A stretch of DNA of 64,000 nt from Streptomyces sp. CB02980. GTDB taxonomy: Bacteria; Actinomycetota; Actinomycetes; Streptomycetales; Streptomycetaceae. Position 1 is the first letter of the stretch. Each line of letters begins with the position of its first letter. Below the pieces are notes generated by a model, which did not search any database, was not told the origin of the DNA, and saw only the letters and a list, made by a program, of their open reading frames with translations. A program made the translations under genes and the position numbers. Location: positions 62,001-126,000 of the forward strand of contig NZ_JACSCH020000015.1 in the NCBI RefSeq assembly GCF_014451325.2, in the 5' to 3' direction. Shown here piece by piece: positions 34,201 through 40,817 of the stretch.

Positions 34201-36033
34201 GGCGATCAGGGCGGGGGTGCCGGTGGCGTCGCCGTCGTAGACCTCGAAGGTGTACGAGAGCGGGTTCGGGCCCTTGTCGGCGTCGGTCGCGACGGCGACC
34301 AGCTCCGGCTGGAGGCTGTTGGCCTGGAAGTTGGCCGGCGGGTACTGGGCGTTGATCTGCGGCGCCGAGTTCGGCGTGTAGGTCAGGTCCAGGGCCGGGC
34401 GGAAGCCGGCGGTCGCCGAGTTGTCCGAGTGGAACTTCTTCCAGTGGAGCATGTCGTTGGTCGGCGCGGTGAGCGCCAGACCGTAGTTCGCGGCCCCGCC
34501 GGCGACGTTGTTGAACCACGTCGTGTTGAGGGAGACCGGCATGCGCGCGCCGACGCTCGCCGAGCCGGAGCTGTTGGAGCAGGAGGCTCCGGGCGCCGGG
34601 GTGGCGGTGCCGATCGCGGCGCCGAAGGACGGGCCGGGGTACGCCGTGACGGCGGACGGCGTCCACGACTGCGTGATCGGGTGCACCGAGAACGACTGGG
34701 CCGCGCAGGTCGAGGACCACAGGGCGTACACGTTCAGGGTGGCGGCGGTGACCCGCTGCCCCGCGAGCGTGGTGCCGAGGGAGCCGAACTGCAGGAACGA
34801 GTTCGTCTTGTTGGTGCCCGAGTCGTACGAGCCGACCTTGATCTGGGTCTCGGTGGAGTGGTCCCCGCCGATGGTGTTCTGCGTGTACGTCGAGTTCGAC
34901 GCGGTCACCGTCGGGTCGACGGTCACCGGGTAGACCCGCGCGGGGTCGTCGAGCCAGGCGCGGTCGGCGGTCATCCGCAGGGCGGGCTGCCCGTCGGCCT
35001 TGCCGTCGACGGTCGTCAGCTCGTAGGTGACGGCCCGGGACTGGGCGCGGTCGCCGGAGCGCGGGTCGATCTCGGAGTCCTCCATGTACGCGTGCGGGAT
35101 GGTCGCGGTGACCTTGCCGTCGGCGTCGGTGAACTCCACGTCGCCGTCGGCGGCGACGCGGGGGGTGAGGCCCTTGAGGTCGAGCGCGAAGACCCAGGAG
35201 TTCCCGGCCTGCGGGGAGCGCAGGACAACGTTCTCCTTGAAGCCCTCGGCGAGCGGCACGAGCTGCACGTCGGTCTCGGGGAGGACCCCGGCGTACGTGA
35301 GGGTGCCGTCTGCGTCGACGGTGGGCTCGGTCTTCGCCGCGTCCCGCAGGGCGTAGGCGAGGGAACGGCCCTTGCCGAAGTCGACGGAGGCGAGGGCCTT
35401 GTCGGCGGCGGTCGGCGCGAACTCGACGTCGAGGGAGTTGGCCGTCTGCTGGAGACGTCCGTCCTTGTCCTCGGTCAGGCTCGTGTCGATGGCCTTCCAC
35501 GTGCCGTCCGCGCCCTTGAAGTTGGTGCGGCCGGCGTAGTGGCGGACGGTGGTGGAGCCGTCGGCGTTGACGTAGTGGTCCGAGGTGGCCGTGGACTTCT
35601 TCGCGTCGCGCTTGCTGGTGCGCGCGTCGAAGCTCTTGGCGCTGCCCGGCGCCTTGCCGGTGCGGGCCTCGGCGGGGTCGTCGGTCTCCCGCTCGAACAG
35701 CGGGAGCTCGCCCTTGCCCTTGCCGGGCTTGCGGCCTGCCTCGCCCTCGAGGCTCGTGGCGTCGGAGGAGGCGTGATGGCTCTTGCCTCGGGCCGTGCCG
35801 CCCTGCTGGTCAGGGGTGTCGAGAGGGCTCTCGCTCACCCACTTCCACAACCCCGAGAGGGAGAGTCTGGGCATCTTCACCGGTTCGAGCGTGACGCCCG
35901 CGGCGAGCGCCGACTCGGTGGTGAGCATGAGGAACAGTGAGATGAGTACGGAAAGAGCCGTAGCCCTCAGCCTGCGTTTTCCGGTGCGACCCGGTGGGAA
36001 CAGGCGAGGGCTACGGACCCGGCGTATACGCAT
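25291..36033 (-). CDS. Giant secreted Rhs/YD-repeat polymorphic toxin with Hint domain
   Basis: 3580 residues. A long signal peptide (to about residue 45, ending ESALAAG) is followed by a charged spacer and a DNRLRE-like module (~380-555). Then come a DUF6531-type Rhs start (RSYNSLDPRVDSAFGAGW), YD repeats and three LamG-like domains (~905-1130, ~1200-1420, ~1940-2145). The Rhs core ends at NRYAYADGNPMTGMDPTGHW (~2990). A ~130-residue Lys/Val-rich tract, a Gly/Ala-rich hydrophobic region and a Hint domain follow, from SFTGKTPVLLADG (~3305) to VHNC (~3455). The last ~125 residues are a variable toxin tip with CECNPNN and REFRLDVDGKKGAHINV. It probably acts in contact killing between cells. The ATG has AAAGG upstream. 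The stop overlaps the immunity gene. Confidence 0.93.
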   Translation of the reverse strand: MRIRRVRSPRLFPPGRTGKRRLRATALSVLISLFLMLTTESALAAGVTLEPVKMPRLSLSGLWKWVSESPLDTPDQQGGTARGKSHHASSDATSLEGEAGRKPGKGKGELPLFERETDDPAEARTGKAPGSAKSFDARTSKRDAKKSTATSDHYVNADGSTTVRHYAGRTNFKGADGTWKAIDTSLTEDKDGRLQQTANSLDVEFAPTAADKALASVDFGKGRSLAYALRDAAKTEPTVDADGTLTYAGVLPETDVQLVPLAEGFKENVVLRSPQAGNSWVFALDLKGLTPRVAADGDVEFTDADGKVTATIPHAYMEDSEIDPRSGDRAQSRAVTYELTTVDGKADGQPALRMTADRAWLDDPARVYPVTVDPTVTASNSTYTQNTIGGDHSTETQIKVGSYDSGTNKTNSFLQFGSLGTTLAGQRVTAATLNVYALWSSTCAAQSFSVHPITQSWTPSAVTAYPGPSFGAAIGTATPAPGASCSNSSGSASVGARMPVSLNTTWFNNVAGGAANYGLALTAPTNDMLHWKKFHSDNSATAGFRPALDLTYTPNSAPQINAQYPPANFQANSLQPELVAVATDADKGPNPLSYTFEVYDGDATGTPALIATSGAITKGSWKVPAGKLKWSKNYDWYVEASDGTSAVVEGSRFTTAVPQPPVTSGLSMNTDGHEFDPSDGNYTTEDTDADVPVIGPSLEIERSYNSLDPRVDSAFGAGWSTIVDMKAVEVKDGTGALTSVIITYPGGEQVAFGRNSDGTFVPPLGRYARLAGVTGGYALTDKDFTEYAFTQATAKAGTYALKTIKDYAGRTETFTYDANKRLTKITNEVSKRNLGLTWYQPASATAWHVQTVYTDQATAGDANSVQTWQYTYTGDQLTKVCPPADWSKCTTYTYATGNHYRTTALDADPFAYWRLGETSGTVAKDALDANQGQYNGTYKNVTLGGTGPLAGSTQKAATFNGTTSYVEMPAAPGATPSYASVSLWFKTSTAGGVLFYYGDKPLSDPDPVTNTTKNTPAVYVGTDGKLRGCFAMAPNCATTIVSSPVVTDGKWHQAVLTAAATSQTLYLDGAPVGSLTGAINDWVQPYIALGAGVNTRGWPAMNANDKLGHFTGQMAEVALYSEPLPADAITTQYQAATRSAGLLQKITTPGQKTQASVVYDTTDDRVLQATDGNGGTWKLNPPTITGSSQVYRSAVMGSAPAGYWRMDDTQGAAQAANQVNTGFGTYNNVIQGAEGPFGPGDASAATFDGSTSFVEVPHNGWHQTQDRSVGLWFKTAEPGVIMADQARALNDPAGVGGAYSDVMYVGADGKLRGHWWASTCGSNGVLNSTATVTDDKWHHAVLSATGTTQTLYLDGVKQGTCTGAANGQATGRTYIGAGFAANWTSSPGALSYFTGSLAEVEVHSRGLAEAEVAAQWAAYKASSGIAPVKTVKLTDPTDKTLTYVYDAEMGNRLLAAIDTEGDRTTYGYDTGGFLHTITDANGNRSITGHDVRGNAVSQTTCQDTAANKCSTEYYTFYPDSTTAFPPMDLRNDLLLTERDGRSSGPADNAYLTSYSYDAGGSLLSVTTPPVAGHPNGRTASTTYTTATTPAAEGGTAVTPAGLVSQVVTPGGRKTTYTYFANGDLAKITDANGATVEYTYDKLGREISKKEVSDANPAGLVTSQTYDKNDQVLTETTPSVTNRVTGAKHQAKTTTGYDPDGNILSQTVQDLTGGDTARVTSMTYDATNQLATRTDPGGDTTSFEYDVYGNKVKETDPAGTVNTYTFDGEQRPLTTSLLNHTGDPFNPTAPTTLVQESRAYDPAGRLASITDSLGWQTAYTYTDDGLSATVSRKDPGTGKSFTEQANTYDAAGNLIEQVTNDGQTRSTFTVDAADRTVSEILDPNGLARTTQTSYDPDDNVVSETDRDPATGDVSTTDTRYDALGSITGTTSHDGTTAPVARYKLDETTGFGLADSSGANNTGSHGTGMHWNTDRGGSAVFDGDANSWAQTTGPVVNTTGSFTVSAWVKLTSTAVNRTFVAQDGKEASGFQLYYSTASGWTFNRHATDTFDPAIVRVSSGTAAVAVNTWTHLTGVYDQATAKLRLFVNGTEVGTAATFSTPWEATGPLQLGRRWYKGTYAENHLGGLDDVQVYGEALTPAQITALKGGTLPAAGSSVRTTSWKLDQRGLPVSQTDTAGNVTDYGYDELGQQTSVTEPAVMSEQNGGTPVSVRPVTMTGYNTFGEATESSDPLGNVVTTAYDAEGQELSTTSPEYLAPGASAPIRATSYNEYNKLGQVTAEVDSLGNRTTYTYTQLGDLASVTEPGGGTTKYTYSTNGDQLSATRPNGARQEMTYDYLGRELTSTDIVRQPTQRAYTAINEYNAPGGELSRIVSPQGVTESYKYNAEGEVIEVTDGAGKVSRFTYDMDGQPLTATEPDGTGTRNTYDGFGQLVKTDDLDETGAVLRTASTGYDRGGNMVSATDHRGHTKTFTYDSSGLITKVVEPVSATESITTTYGYDAAGNQTRFTDGRGNPFLTTYNTWGMPESQIEPSTPTHPNLADRTFTAVYDGGGRIKESRSPGAVNVSFEYDAKSRLVRQSGTGAEAATVDHTYDYDADDQVTAVAGLGTEKNTFSYDDRGQLLTANGPSGSSSFAYDGDGGMTSRTDASGTSTFGYDTAGRLKTANDGLTGSTATYGYDVNSNVTSVDYGTGKAKRSFGYDKLERPTTDTLTSPTGKTLASFTYGWDASDNLTSKTTTGLAGSSANTYTYDWADRVMSWNNGTTNEVYGYDASGNRTRVGGDTYTYDARNRLTSDGHSAYTYTARGTLSSVTDEASRVTTMKVDAFNRVIQEGNRTYTYDGLDRVLNAKDETGTELYSFKYGGAGNEVASDGLSTYSRDAGGAVVGVKNAVSSALALTDLHTDVVAQFTTTGEALTGSTTYSPFGKVVQSASMLGSLGYQSGWTDPETAKVNMAARWYSPETGQFNSRDTVSLSGVPNSISANRYAYADGNPMTGMDPTGHWPGWADKIVKKVTKKVKKTVKSAYKHVKKAVKKVAKVVKKAAKKVKRAVKKVVKRAKRAVRKAVRYVADSVRKVKRYVKRVYKTVKRVAHKVVKHVKKAVRKVAKAVKHVAKKVVKAAKKVGRAVKKAAKATANFVKQHASTIASVAVGIAVFAGCTAITAGVGAIGCAALAGAAGNAVGYAMSDGPKSVGGFLGAVAIGAVTGAAGGVGGRLAASAAGKLLSGTAGKIATNVAESAGEEALAGAVEYGTSCVNSEEGCSVAGAAKAATIGAVMGGAFGAKGKGNGPKAKDSPGASSGPGCPIRRGGTPHSFTGKTPVLLADGTTKEISKVKAGDKVLTAEPGKKTREIHEVKQVIVTKTDRDYVDVTIVAKAGRKTIETTKHHQFYESTRNAWTQAGDLQVGQKLQNGEGAPTAIVEVTSYKADRTTYDLSIEGLHTYFVFAGDTVMAADPSDAVLVHNCGGSQRGHSSVCECNPNNPRSEVTLDRDSFESARNTGLDIVGSLDTGTRKTLRGRLEIAVETFGKVTGFTGKSDGDYREFRLDVDGKKGAHINVMTGRGANVRKYAIRWPSDTVAPWLRKLQR
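26630..27030 (-). other. Lys/Val-rich basic tract between Rhs core and Hint domain
   Basis: About 130 residues built from units such as KKVKK, VKRAVKK and HVKKAVRKV, almost every second or third residue basic, followed directly by a hydrophobic Ala/Gly/Val region. On the plus strand it shows as repeated gac(c/g)ttcttg-like words. It could bind DNA, wall polymers or membrane and help deliver the tip. Confidence 0.85.
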
Positions 36034-36199
36034 GGGCCAGCCTTTACTAACGCGTTGCTTACAAAGCTTCGCGAGCCTGCCCGATGGCAGATCACCAGTT
36101 CACACCAGGGTGCCGAACTTTACTCTGGCTTTACTTAATGGAGGGAACCCTTCCGGACAACTCCGTCCGGGGTGCCCGGACAGGGCGCCGGGCGACCCG

Positions 36200-36823
36200 T
36201 CAGTCCTCGCGGGTCAGCCGCTTCACCGTCGCCGTGATGTCGTCCTTGAGGGACGCCCCGGGTGCCACCCGGACCAGGTTGTCGTGGGCCGTACCGCCCG
36301 CCTCACCGACCGTCACAAACCGAACCTTCGGGTTCTTTTCCACCGCCGCCTCGACGGCCGCCACCTGCGGGGCACCCGAGGCGACGACGATCTCGCAGTC
36401 GCGCTGCACCAGACCGTTGAGGAACGGGCGGGCGTTCTCCACCGACTTCTCGCCCATCACCGGTACGAACGTCACGCGGATGCGCTTGTCCAGGGACGCC
36501 GCCTGCATCCCCTCCCAGACGGGGGCCGCCGGCGCCCCGGTCACGATGCCCCGCTCGTCGGTCAGCAGACAGGCGTCGTAGTCCTGATAGGCACGGGCCC
36601 GGGTGTCGGGCGGGGTGCCCGGACGTTCCGACCCGGCGAACAGCCAGGCACCGACGAGACCGAGGGCGAGGACCAGGACCGAGCCGAGGGCCCAGCCGGC
36701 CCGGCCGCGCAGCGCCCCCGCACCGGCGGCCAGCAGCCCGGGGATCCGGACCGGTCCGGACTCCGCCGCCTCCCTCTTGGCCGCCTCCCGCTCGGCGACG
36801 CGCCAGGCGCGACGGGTCTTCAC
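36200..36823 (-). CDS. BMP/Med-like periplasmic-binding-fold protein, membrane-anchored
   Basis: 207 residues. A basic cytoplasmic N-terminus, one membrane helix (ALGSVLVLALGLVGAWLF) and an exported half-domain resembling the BMP (basic membrane protein/Med) binding fold follow: YDACLLTDERGIVTGAPAAPVWEGM, VTFVPVMGEKSVENARPFLNG, CEIVVASGAPQVAAVEAAVE, KVRFVTVGEAG. It is shorter than a full BMP receptor (~350), so it may sense rather than transport. The GTG at 36823 has AAGGAGG 8 nt upstream and overlaps the stop of the next gene (GTGA). Confidence 0.82.
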   Translation of the reverse strand: MKTRRAWRVAEREAAKREAAESGPVRIPGLLAAGAGALRGRAGWALGSVLVLALGLVGAWLFAGSERPGTPPDTRARAYQDYDACLLTDERGIVTGAPAAPVWEGMQAASLDKRIRVTFVPVMGEKSVENARPFLNGLVQRDCEIVVASGAPQVAAVEAAVEKNPKVRFVTVGEAGGTAHDNLVRVAPGASLKDDITATVKRLTRED

Positions 36824-37158
36824 CGGCCGGCCTCCTTGGCGGTGAGGCAGTGCGCCGCCGCCCCCAGGGTGGAGGCCGCGAGCAGCACCACGTCGAGGAG
36901 GTACGCGAAGCCGTGGGTCTCCTCGGGCGTCAGCGCGATCTGGAAGCACCAGCCGACCGAGGCCGCCGTGAACAGCAGCGCGGCGAGCCAGTCGCTCCGC
37001 GTCCCGCGCCGCAGGGCGAGCGTGAGCGAGGGGACGAACCCGAGGACTCCGAGACTCAGCAGCGGCACCAGCGCGAGCCCGACACGGGCCGGCCGGCCCG
37101 GCAGCTCCTTGGGGCGCGGGGACTCCGCGCCCTTCTCCAAGCGGACGGCCTGGTTCAC
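36820..37158 (-). CDS. Small membrane protein upstream of the BMP-like gene
   Basis: 112 residues with about three hydrophobic helices (VGLALVPLLSLGVLGFVPSL; WLAALLFTAASVGWCFQIAL; FAYLLDVVLLAASTLGAAAH). It is a GTG start and its stop overlaps the start of the BMP-like gene, so the two form one unit. No known family is recognised; a membrane partner of the BMP-like protein is inferred from coupling. Confidence 0.75.
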   Translation of the reverse strand: MNQAVRLEKGAESPRPKELPGRPARVGLALVPLLSLGVLGFVPSLTLALRRGTRSDWLAALLFTAASVGWCFQIALTPEETHGFAYLLDVVLLAASTLGAAAHCLTAKEAGR

Positions 37159-37295
37159 GATTCGCGGGACCTCTCACGGAGGCGCACGCCGGGGTCGGGG
37201 CGCACGGGTGTACGACAGGGGACGCCGTACGGTACATCCCCCGCCGCGAAGATCACCCCCGGGGTCCCGCTCCCCCCGGGGGGCACCCCTACGCC

Positions 37296-38042
37296 TCAGA
37301 TGCGGTGCCGCACCCACACATTGGGCTCGACGTAGACCGCGTAACCGCGCGAGGCGTCGCAGTGGACGGGCACGAGCGCGCCCTCGACCTCGACCGGGCC
37401 GTCCGCGTCGAAGGGCAGGCCGGTCCACTTGCGCCACTGCTCGACCGAGCCGGAGACGGTCATCGAGGCCGGGGCCACCGCCTCGATGACACCGCCCGCG
37501 CGCACATGGACGCGCAGCCAGGCGTCGTGCGGCAGGCCGTCGGACTCCCGGGTACGGAACGCGTACTCGTGGATGGAGGACGCGGCCTCCAGGTGCTTGC
37601 CGTTGGGGCGGACCGGGGCGACCAGCTCGGAGAAGCCGAGCCGCCCGGCGTTGTCCCGCATGGCGGCCAGCATCCGGTGCGAGAGTCCCTGGCCCAGGGC
37701 GCTCGTGTCGACCGTGATCTCGATGGCGCTGACGGTGTCGGCCTCGCGGCCGTGCTTCAGGTCGGAGAACGCCCAGAGCAGCACCTCGTCCCAGCCGCGC
37801 GCGGGCAGCTCGCGGCGCCCGTCGACATCGAGGCGGAAGGGAACGCTGAAGCCACGGGCGACGACCTTGCCCTCGGCGTCGGTGGCGACGAGCACGTACT
37901 CCGGCAGCTCACGCACGATCCGCCCGATGTTCGCCCAGCCCACCGGGTCGTACATCATGAACTCGGGCCAGAGGTCGCGCATGCCCCACATCGGCCCTTC
38001 CAGTTCGGGGCGTTCGGCAAGGGTCGATATGTTCAGGTCCAT
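37296..38042 (-). CDS. N-acetyltransferase-like (GNAT fold) protein
   Basis: 248 residues, cytoplasmic. It reads as a GNAT-like fold: YVLVATDAEGKVVARGFSVPF, then VSAIEITVDTSALGQGLSHRMLAAM (the acetyl-CoA loop position, with GQGLS), then LVAPVRPNGKH. The C-terminal ~70 residues (SMTVSGSVEQWRKWTGLPFD, VEGALVPVHCDASRGYAVYV) are extra to a plain GNAT. The ATG at 38042 (MDLNISTLAERPE) matches related proteins as I remember them; a GTG 30 bp upstream is in frame. The gene stands alone. Confidence 0.68.
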   Translation of the reverse strand: MDLNISTLAERPELEGPMWGMRDLWPEFMMYDPVGWANIGRIVRELPEYVLVATDAEGKVVARGFSVPFRLDVDGRRELPARGWDEVLLWAFSDLKHGREADTVSAIEITVDTSALGQGLSHRMLAAMRDNAGRLGFSELVAPVRPNGKHLEAASSIHEYAFRTRESDGLPHDAWLRVHVRAGGVIEAVAPASMTVSGSVEQWRKWTGLPFDADGPVEVEGALVPVHCDASRGYAVYVEPNVWVRHRI

Positions 38043-38102
38043 GAGGGCAGAGTAAAGATCGTTTACCCCCACACCAAGAGGTTTTCCCCTCCGCGGGGAG
38101 CG

Positions 38103-38804
38103 CTACGGAAGTTTCTGCTGCGGGCAGGTGGCGAGGACCCGCTTCATCGCGTCCCGCTCGCCGCCCGTCACCCACACCCCGTACTTCTTCTTCACGGCGA
38201 TCTGCCGGGCCACGTACGTGCAGCGGTACGCCTTGTTCGGCGGCAGCCAGGTCGCCGCGTCGCCGTCGGACTTGCGGCGGTTGGTGGAGGCGTCGACGGC
38301 GAGCAGGTTGAGCGGGTCGTTGGCGAACCGGCGCCGGGTCTCCCCGTCCCACGTGCCCGCGCCCTTCTGCCAGGCGTCGGAGAGCGCGACGACATGGTCG
38401 ATGTCGACCTTGCTGCGCCCGCGGACGAAGCGGACGGTGGTCCCGGTGTACGGGTCGTCGGTGAGCGTTCCGGAGGCGACCTTGCAGCGACCGTCGGTGA
38501 ACCGGACGCCGGTCAGGTCGCGCTTGAGTATGTCGTCCCGGGTCCCGCAGCCGTTGCCGTCGACGTCCACCCAGGCCCGGCCGAACCTCTCCCGCTCGTA
38601 CCCGGTCTTCGGGGCCCGGCCCTTGACGGTGAGGGTGTCCACGGCGGCGAGCGCGGACCCGCGCGCGGCGGGCTTGCCGCCGGAGCCGCCGCCGGGCGGT
38701 CCGGAAGGGGAGGAGCCGGCGCCGGTGCCGGGCGTGCAGGCGGCGGTCACCAGGGCGGTGACGGCGAGGGCGGTCGCAGTGAGAGTCTTTCGATACGTCA
38801 GCAC
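38103..38804 (-). CDS. Secreted HNH nuclease lipoprotein
   Basis: 233-residue predicted lipoprotein nuclease. Lipobox VTAAC (Cys23) follows the signal peptide. After a Gly/Ser/Pro linker comes an HNH domain of the DUF1524/GmrSD-C type: SKVDIDHVVALSDAW (DH pair), FANDPLNLLAVDASTNRRKSD (the central Asn), then WLPPNKAYRCTYVARQIAVK. It would degrade extracellular DNA at the cell surface. Divergent from a second secreted nuclease-type gene; the shared region holds two inverted repeats. Confidence 0.9.
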   Translation of the reverse strand: MLTYRKTLTATALAVTALVTAACTPGTGAGSSPSGPPGGGSGGKPAARGSALAAVDTLTVKGRAPKTGYERERFGRAWVDVDGNGCGTRDDILKRDLTGVRFTDGRCKVASGTLTDDPYTGTTVRFVRGRSKVDIDHVVALSDAWQKGAGTWDGETRRRFANDPLNLLAVDASTNRRKSDGDAATWLPPNKAYRCTYVARQIAVKKKYGVWVTGGERDAMKRVLATCPQQKLP

Positions 38805-38856
38805 CCTGGAATCCTAGGCTGGGTGGATACGGGCCACTTCGTCCCCCTTGATTCCC

Positions 38857-38891
38857 GCGCGAATCACTCGTGGGTCCGACGTGATTCGCGC
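38857..38891. promoter_or_regulatory. 11-bp inverted repeat between two secreted nuclease genes
   Basis: GCGCGAATCAC and GTGATTCGCGC are perfect inverted copies with a 13-nt spacer, in the 137-bp divergent region. Candidate operator or hairpin. Confidence 0.55.
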
Positions 38892-38916
38892 CGGAAGGTA
38901 GCGTTCCGACCTTCCG
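38892..38916. promoter_or_regulatory. 8-bp inverted repeat next to the first
   Basis: CGGAAGGT and ACCTTCCG with a 9-nt spacer, directly after the 11-bp inverted repeat and 25 bp before the rightward start codon. Confidence 0.45.
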
Positions 38917-38941
38917 AGAGACGACTCCTCAGGGGGGACGC

Positions 38942-40777
38942 ATGCAAAGGTCCGGAGTGCTCCGGGCGCTGACGGCCGTACTGGCCTTCATGTGCGCGGG
39001 GCTGGTGCTGACAGCACCTCAGGCGCAGGCCGACGTGGTGGGCCCGTCGGCCGCGCCGCCGGTGAGGACGTACACGTACAACATGTGCGGCAGCGGCGGG
39101 ACCGGCGGGTGCGACGTCAGCGCCGCGGGCAACGAGGCGCGGTACGACGCGATCGTCGGCGAGACGGCGGCGGGCGTCTGGAACGCCGACCACCTCTTCC
39201 TCGTCGAGGTCTGCAGGTACCAGTTCGACGACCTGAAGGCCCGTCTCGGCAGCCGCGGATACACCGGCCGGTACGTCGAGACCGTCCCCGCCGGCAACCT
39301 CGGGTCGCTCTGCAAGGACCCGGTCGGGACCACCACCCCGAGCTACGGCATGGCCACCTTCGTCAGGGGCCTCGTCGTCGACGGCGTCGACCTCACCCTG
39401 GACACCCGGGCCGCGATCCTGGCGACCGTCCCGGGGTCGAACGCGGAGGACATCAAGGCCCCCTGCGTCAAGGCCTGGGTGCAGTCCCGCCTGACCTGGG
39501 CGTGCTCCGTGCACCTCTGGTGGGGCCTCCCCACCCTCCCCGCCAACCCGACCACCCAGCAGCAGGCGATGCACGCGGTGATGACCAGGGAGGCCGACAA
39601 GCTGGCCGCCCAGGCCAGGACCTGGGAGGACGCGGGCATCCCCGTCGTCCTCGGCGGCGACTTCAACTCCTCCCCGTGGGGCGACGTCCTCGACCGCTTC
39701 TACGAGGCCGGTGCCGGTGAGGGCGGCCACGGCACGTTCGCCGAGGCCGACGAGACCGACGCCGACCGCTTCGGGATGCGCGGCACCCTCTGCGCCGCCC
39801 CGGCCGCACGCTGCCGCAGCGGGCAGCTCACCAAGCTCGACGCGGCACACACGGCGCGGACGCAGAAGCTCGACTACACCTTCTTCAGCTCCCGGTACTT
39901 CCGCGGCGAGGTGGGCGACGTGCCTCCCGAGCCGAGGACGCCGACCGCAGGGAAGTGGATCTCCGACCACCTGCCGATCCGCGGCGCGGCCTACTGGGAG
40001 GACTGCGTCGCCTACGGCGCCGGCCCCGGCGCCGTGTTCCGGCGGGACGCGGCCGGCGGGCTGTACCGCTACGAAGGCCGGGCCGACGGCGCCGGCGCCG
40101 GCGTGGCCAAGCCGTGCAAGGTCGGCACCGGCTGGTCCGGGATGAAGCGGGTGGCTCGCCAGGGCACGACCCTCGCCGCCGTCGACGCGGTCGGCGACCT
40201 GTGGCACTACGAGGCCGCCGCCTCCGACGGCTCGTACTCCGGCGGCTCCGGCCGTACGGCGGCGGGGACCGGGTTCGGGAACGACGACCTGCTCCTCGCC
40301 CCCGGGGACGCCGACGGTGACGGCGTCGCCGACCTGATCACCCGCGACTCCACGGGCGCGCTCTGGCTCCACAAGGGGACCGGCCCGCACGGCTACGCCC
40401 CGCGCACCCGCATCGCCGACATCGACGGCGACGGCGGCACCTGGGGCGGCTACCGGTCCGTGGTCGCCGTCGACTTCGACCGGGACCTCACCGGCCCGAA
40501 GGCCGCCGACCTCCTCGCGGTCGACGCCGGCGGCCGGCTCTGGTTCCACCGGGGGAACGGCGACGGAACGTTCTCGGCGCGCCAGGCCATCGGCACCAAC
40601 TGGACCGTCTACGACGTCCTCGTCGCCCCCGGCGACCTGGACGGCGACGGAAGGCCGGACCTGGTCGGCCGCGAGGCCGGGGGTGACCTCTACTCCTACG
40701 AGGGCGACGGCGCCGGAGGCTACGCCCCGCGCGTGAAGATCGGTTCGAGCTTCTCCTCGGGCGAGCTGCTCTTCTGA
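38942..40777 (+). CDS. Secreted endonuclease/exonuclease/phosphatase with FG-GAP propeller
   Basis: 611 residues. The signal peptide (VLRALTAVLAFMCAGLVLTAPQAQA) is followed by an EEP domain: TYNMCGSGG as the first motif, VVLGGDFNSSPWG with Asp240/Asn242, KLDYTFFSS, and ISDHLPIRG with His343. This DNase I-like fold cuts phosphodiesters or phosphates. The last ~260 residues are VCBS/FG-GAP repeats with Ca-binding loops (APGDADGDGVADLITRD, APGDLDGDGRPDLVGRE), forming a propeller for binding. The ATG sits after AGGGGGGAC. Divergent from the HNH lipoprotein gene; together they could supply nucleotides or phosphate from DNA. Confidence 0.9.
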   Translation: MQRSGVLRALTAVLAFMCAGLVLTAPQAQADVVGPSAAPPVRTYTYNMCGSGGTGGCDVSAAGNEARYDAIVGETAAGVWNADHLFLVEVCRYQFDDLKARLGSRGYTGRYVETVPAGNLGSLCKDPVGTTTPSYGMATFVRGLVVDGVDLTLDTRAAILATVPGSNAEDIKAPCVKAWVQSRLTWACSVHLWWGLPTLPANPTTQQQAMHAVMTREADKLAAQARTWEDAGIPVVLGGDFNSSPWGDVLDRFYEAGAGEGGHGTFAEADETDADRFGMRGTLCAAPAARCRSGQLTKLDAAHTARTQKLDYTFFSSRYFRGEVGDVPPEPRTPTAGKWISDHLPIRGAAYWEDCVAYGAGPGAVFRRDAAGGLYRYEGRADGAGAGVAKPCKVGTGWSGMKRVARQGTTLAAVDAVGDLWHYEAAASDGSYSGGSGRTAAGTGFGNDDLLLAPGDADGDGVADLITRDSTGALWLHKGTGPHGYAPRTRIADIDGDGGTWGGYRSVVAVDFDRDLTGPKAADLLAVDAGGRLWFHRGNGDGTFSARQAIGTNWTVYDVLVAPGDLDGDGRPDLVGREAGGDLYSYEGDGAGGYAPRVKIGSSFSSGELLF

Positions 40778-40817
40778 TCGGGCGAACAGCTCTTCCGCAT
40801 CACCTGACGCTCCGGCC

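Noticed and set aside
25390..35940. A 3516-codon open frame on the plus strand opposite the Rhs gene
   Set aside because: Its translation is low-complexity Arg/Val/Gly/Leu with no domain; it mirrors the G+C-biased codon use of the Rhs gene on the other strand.
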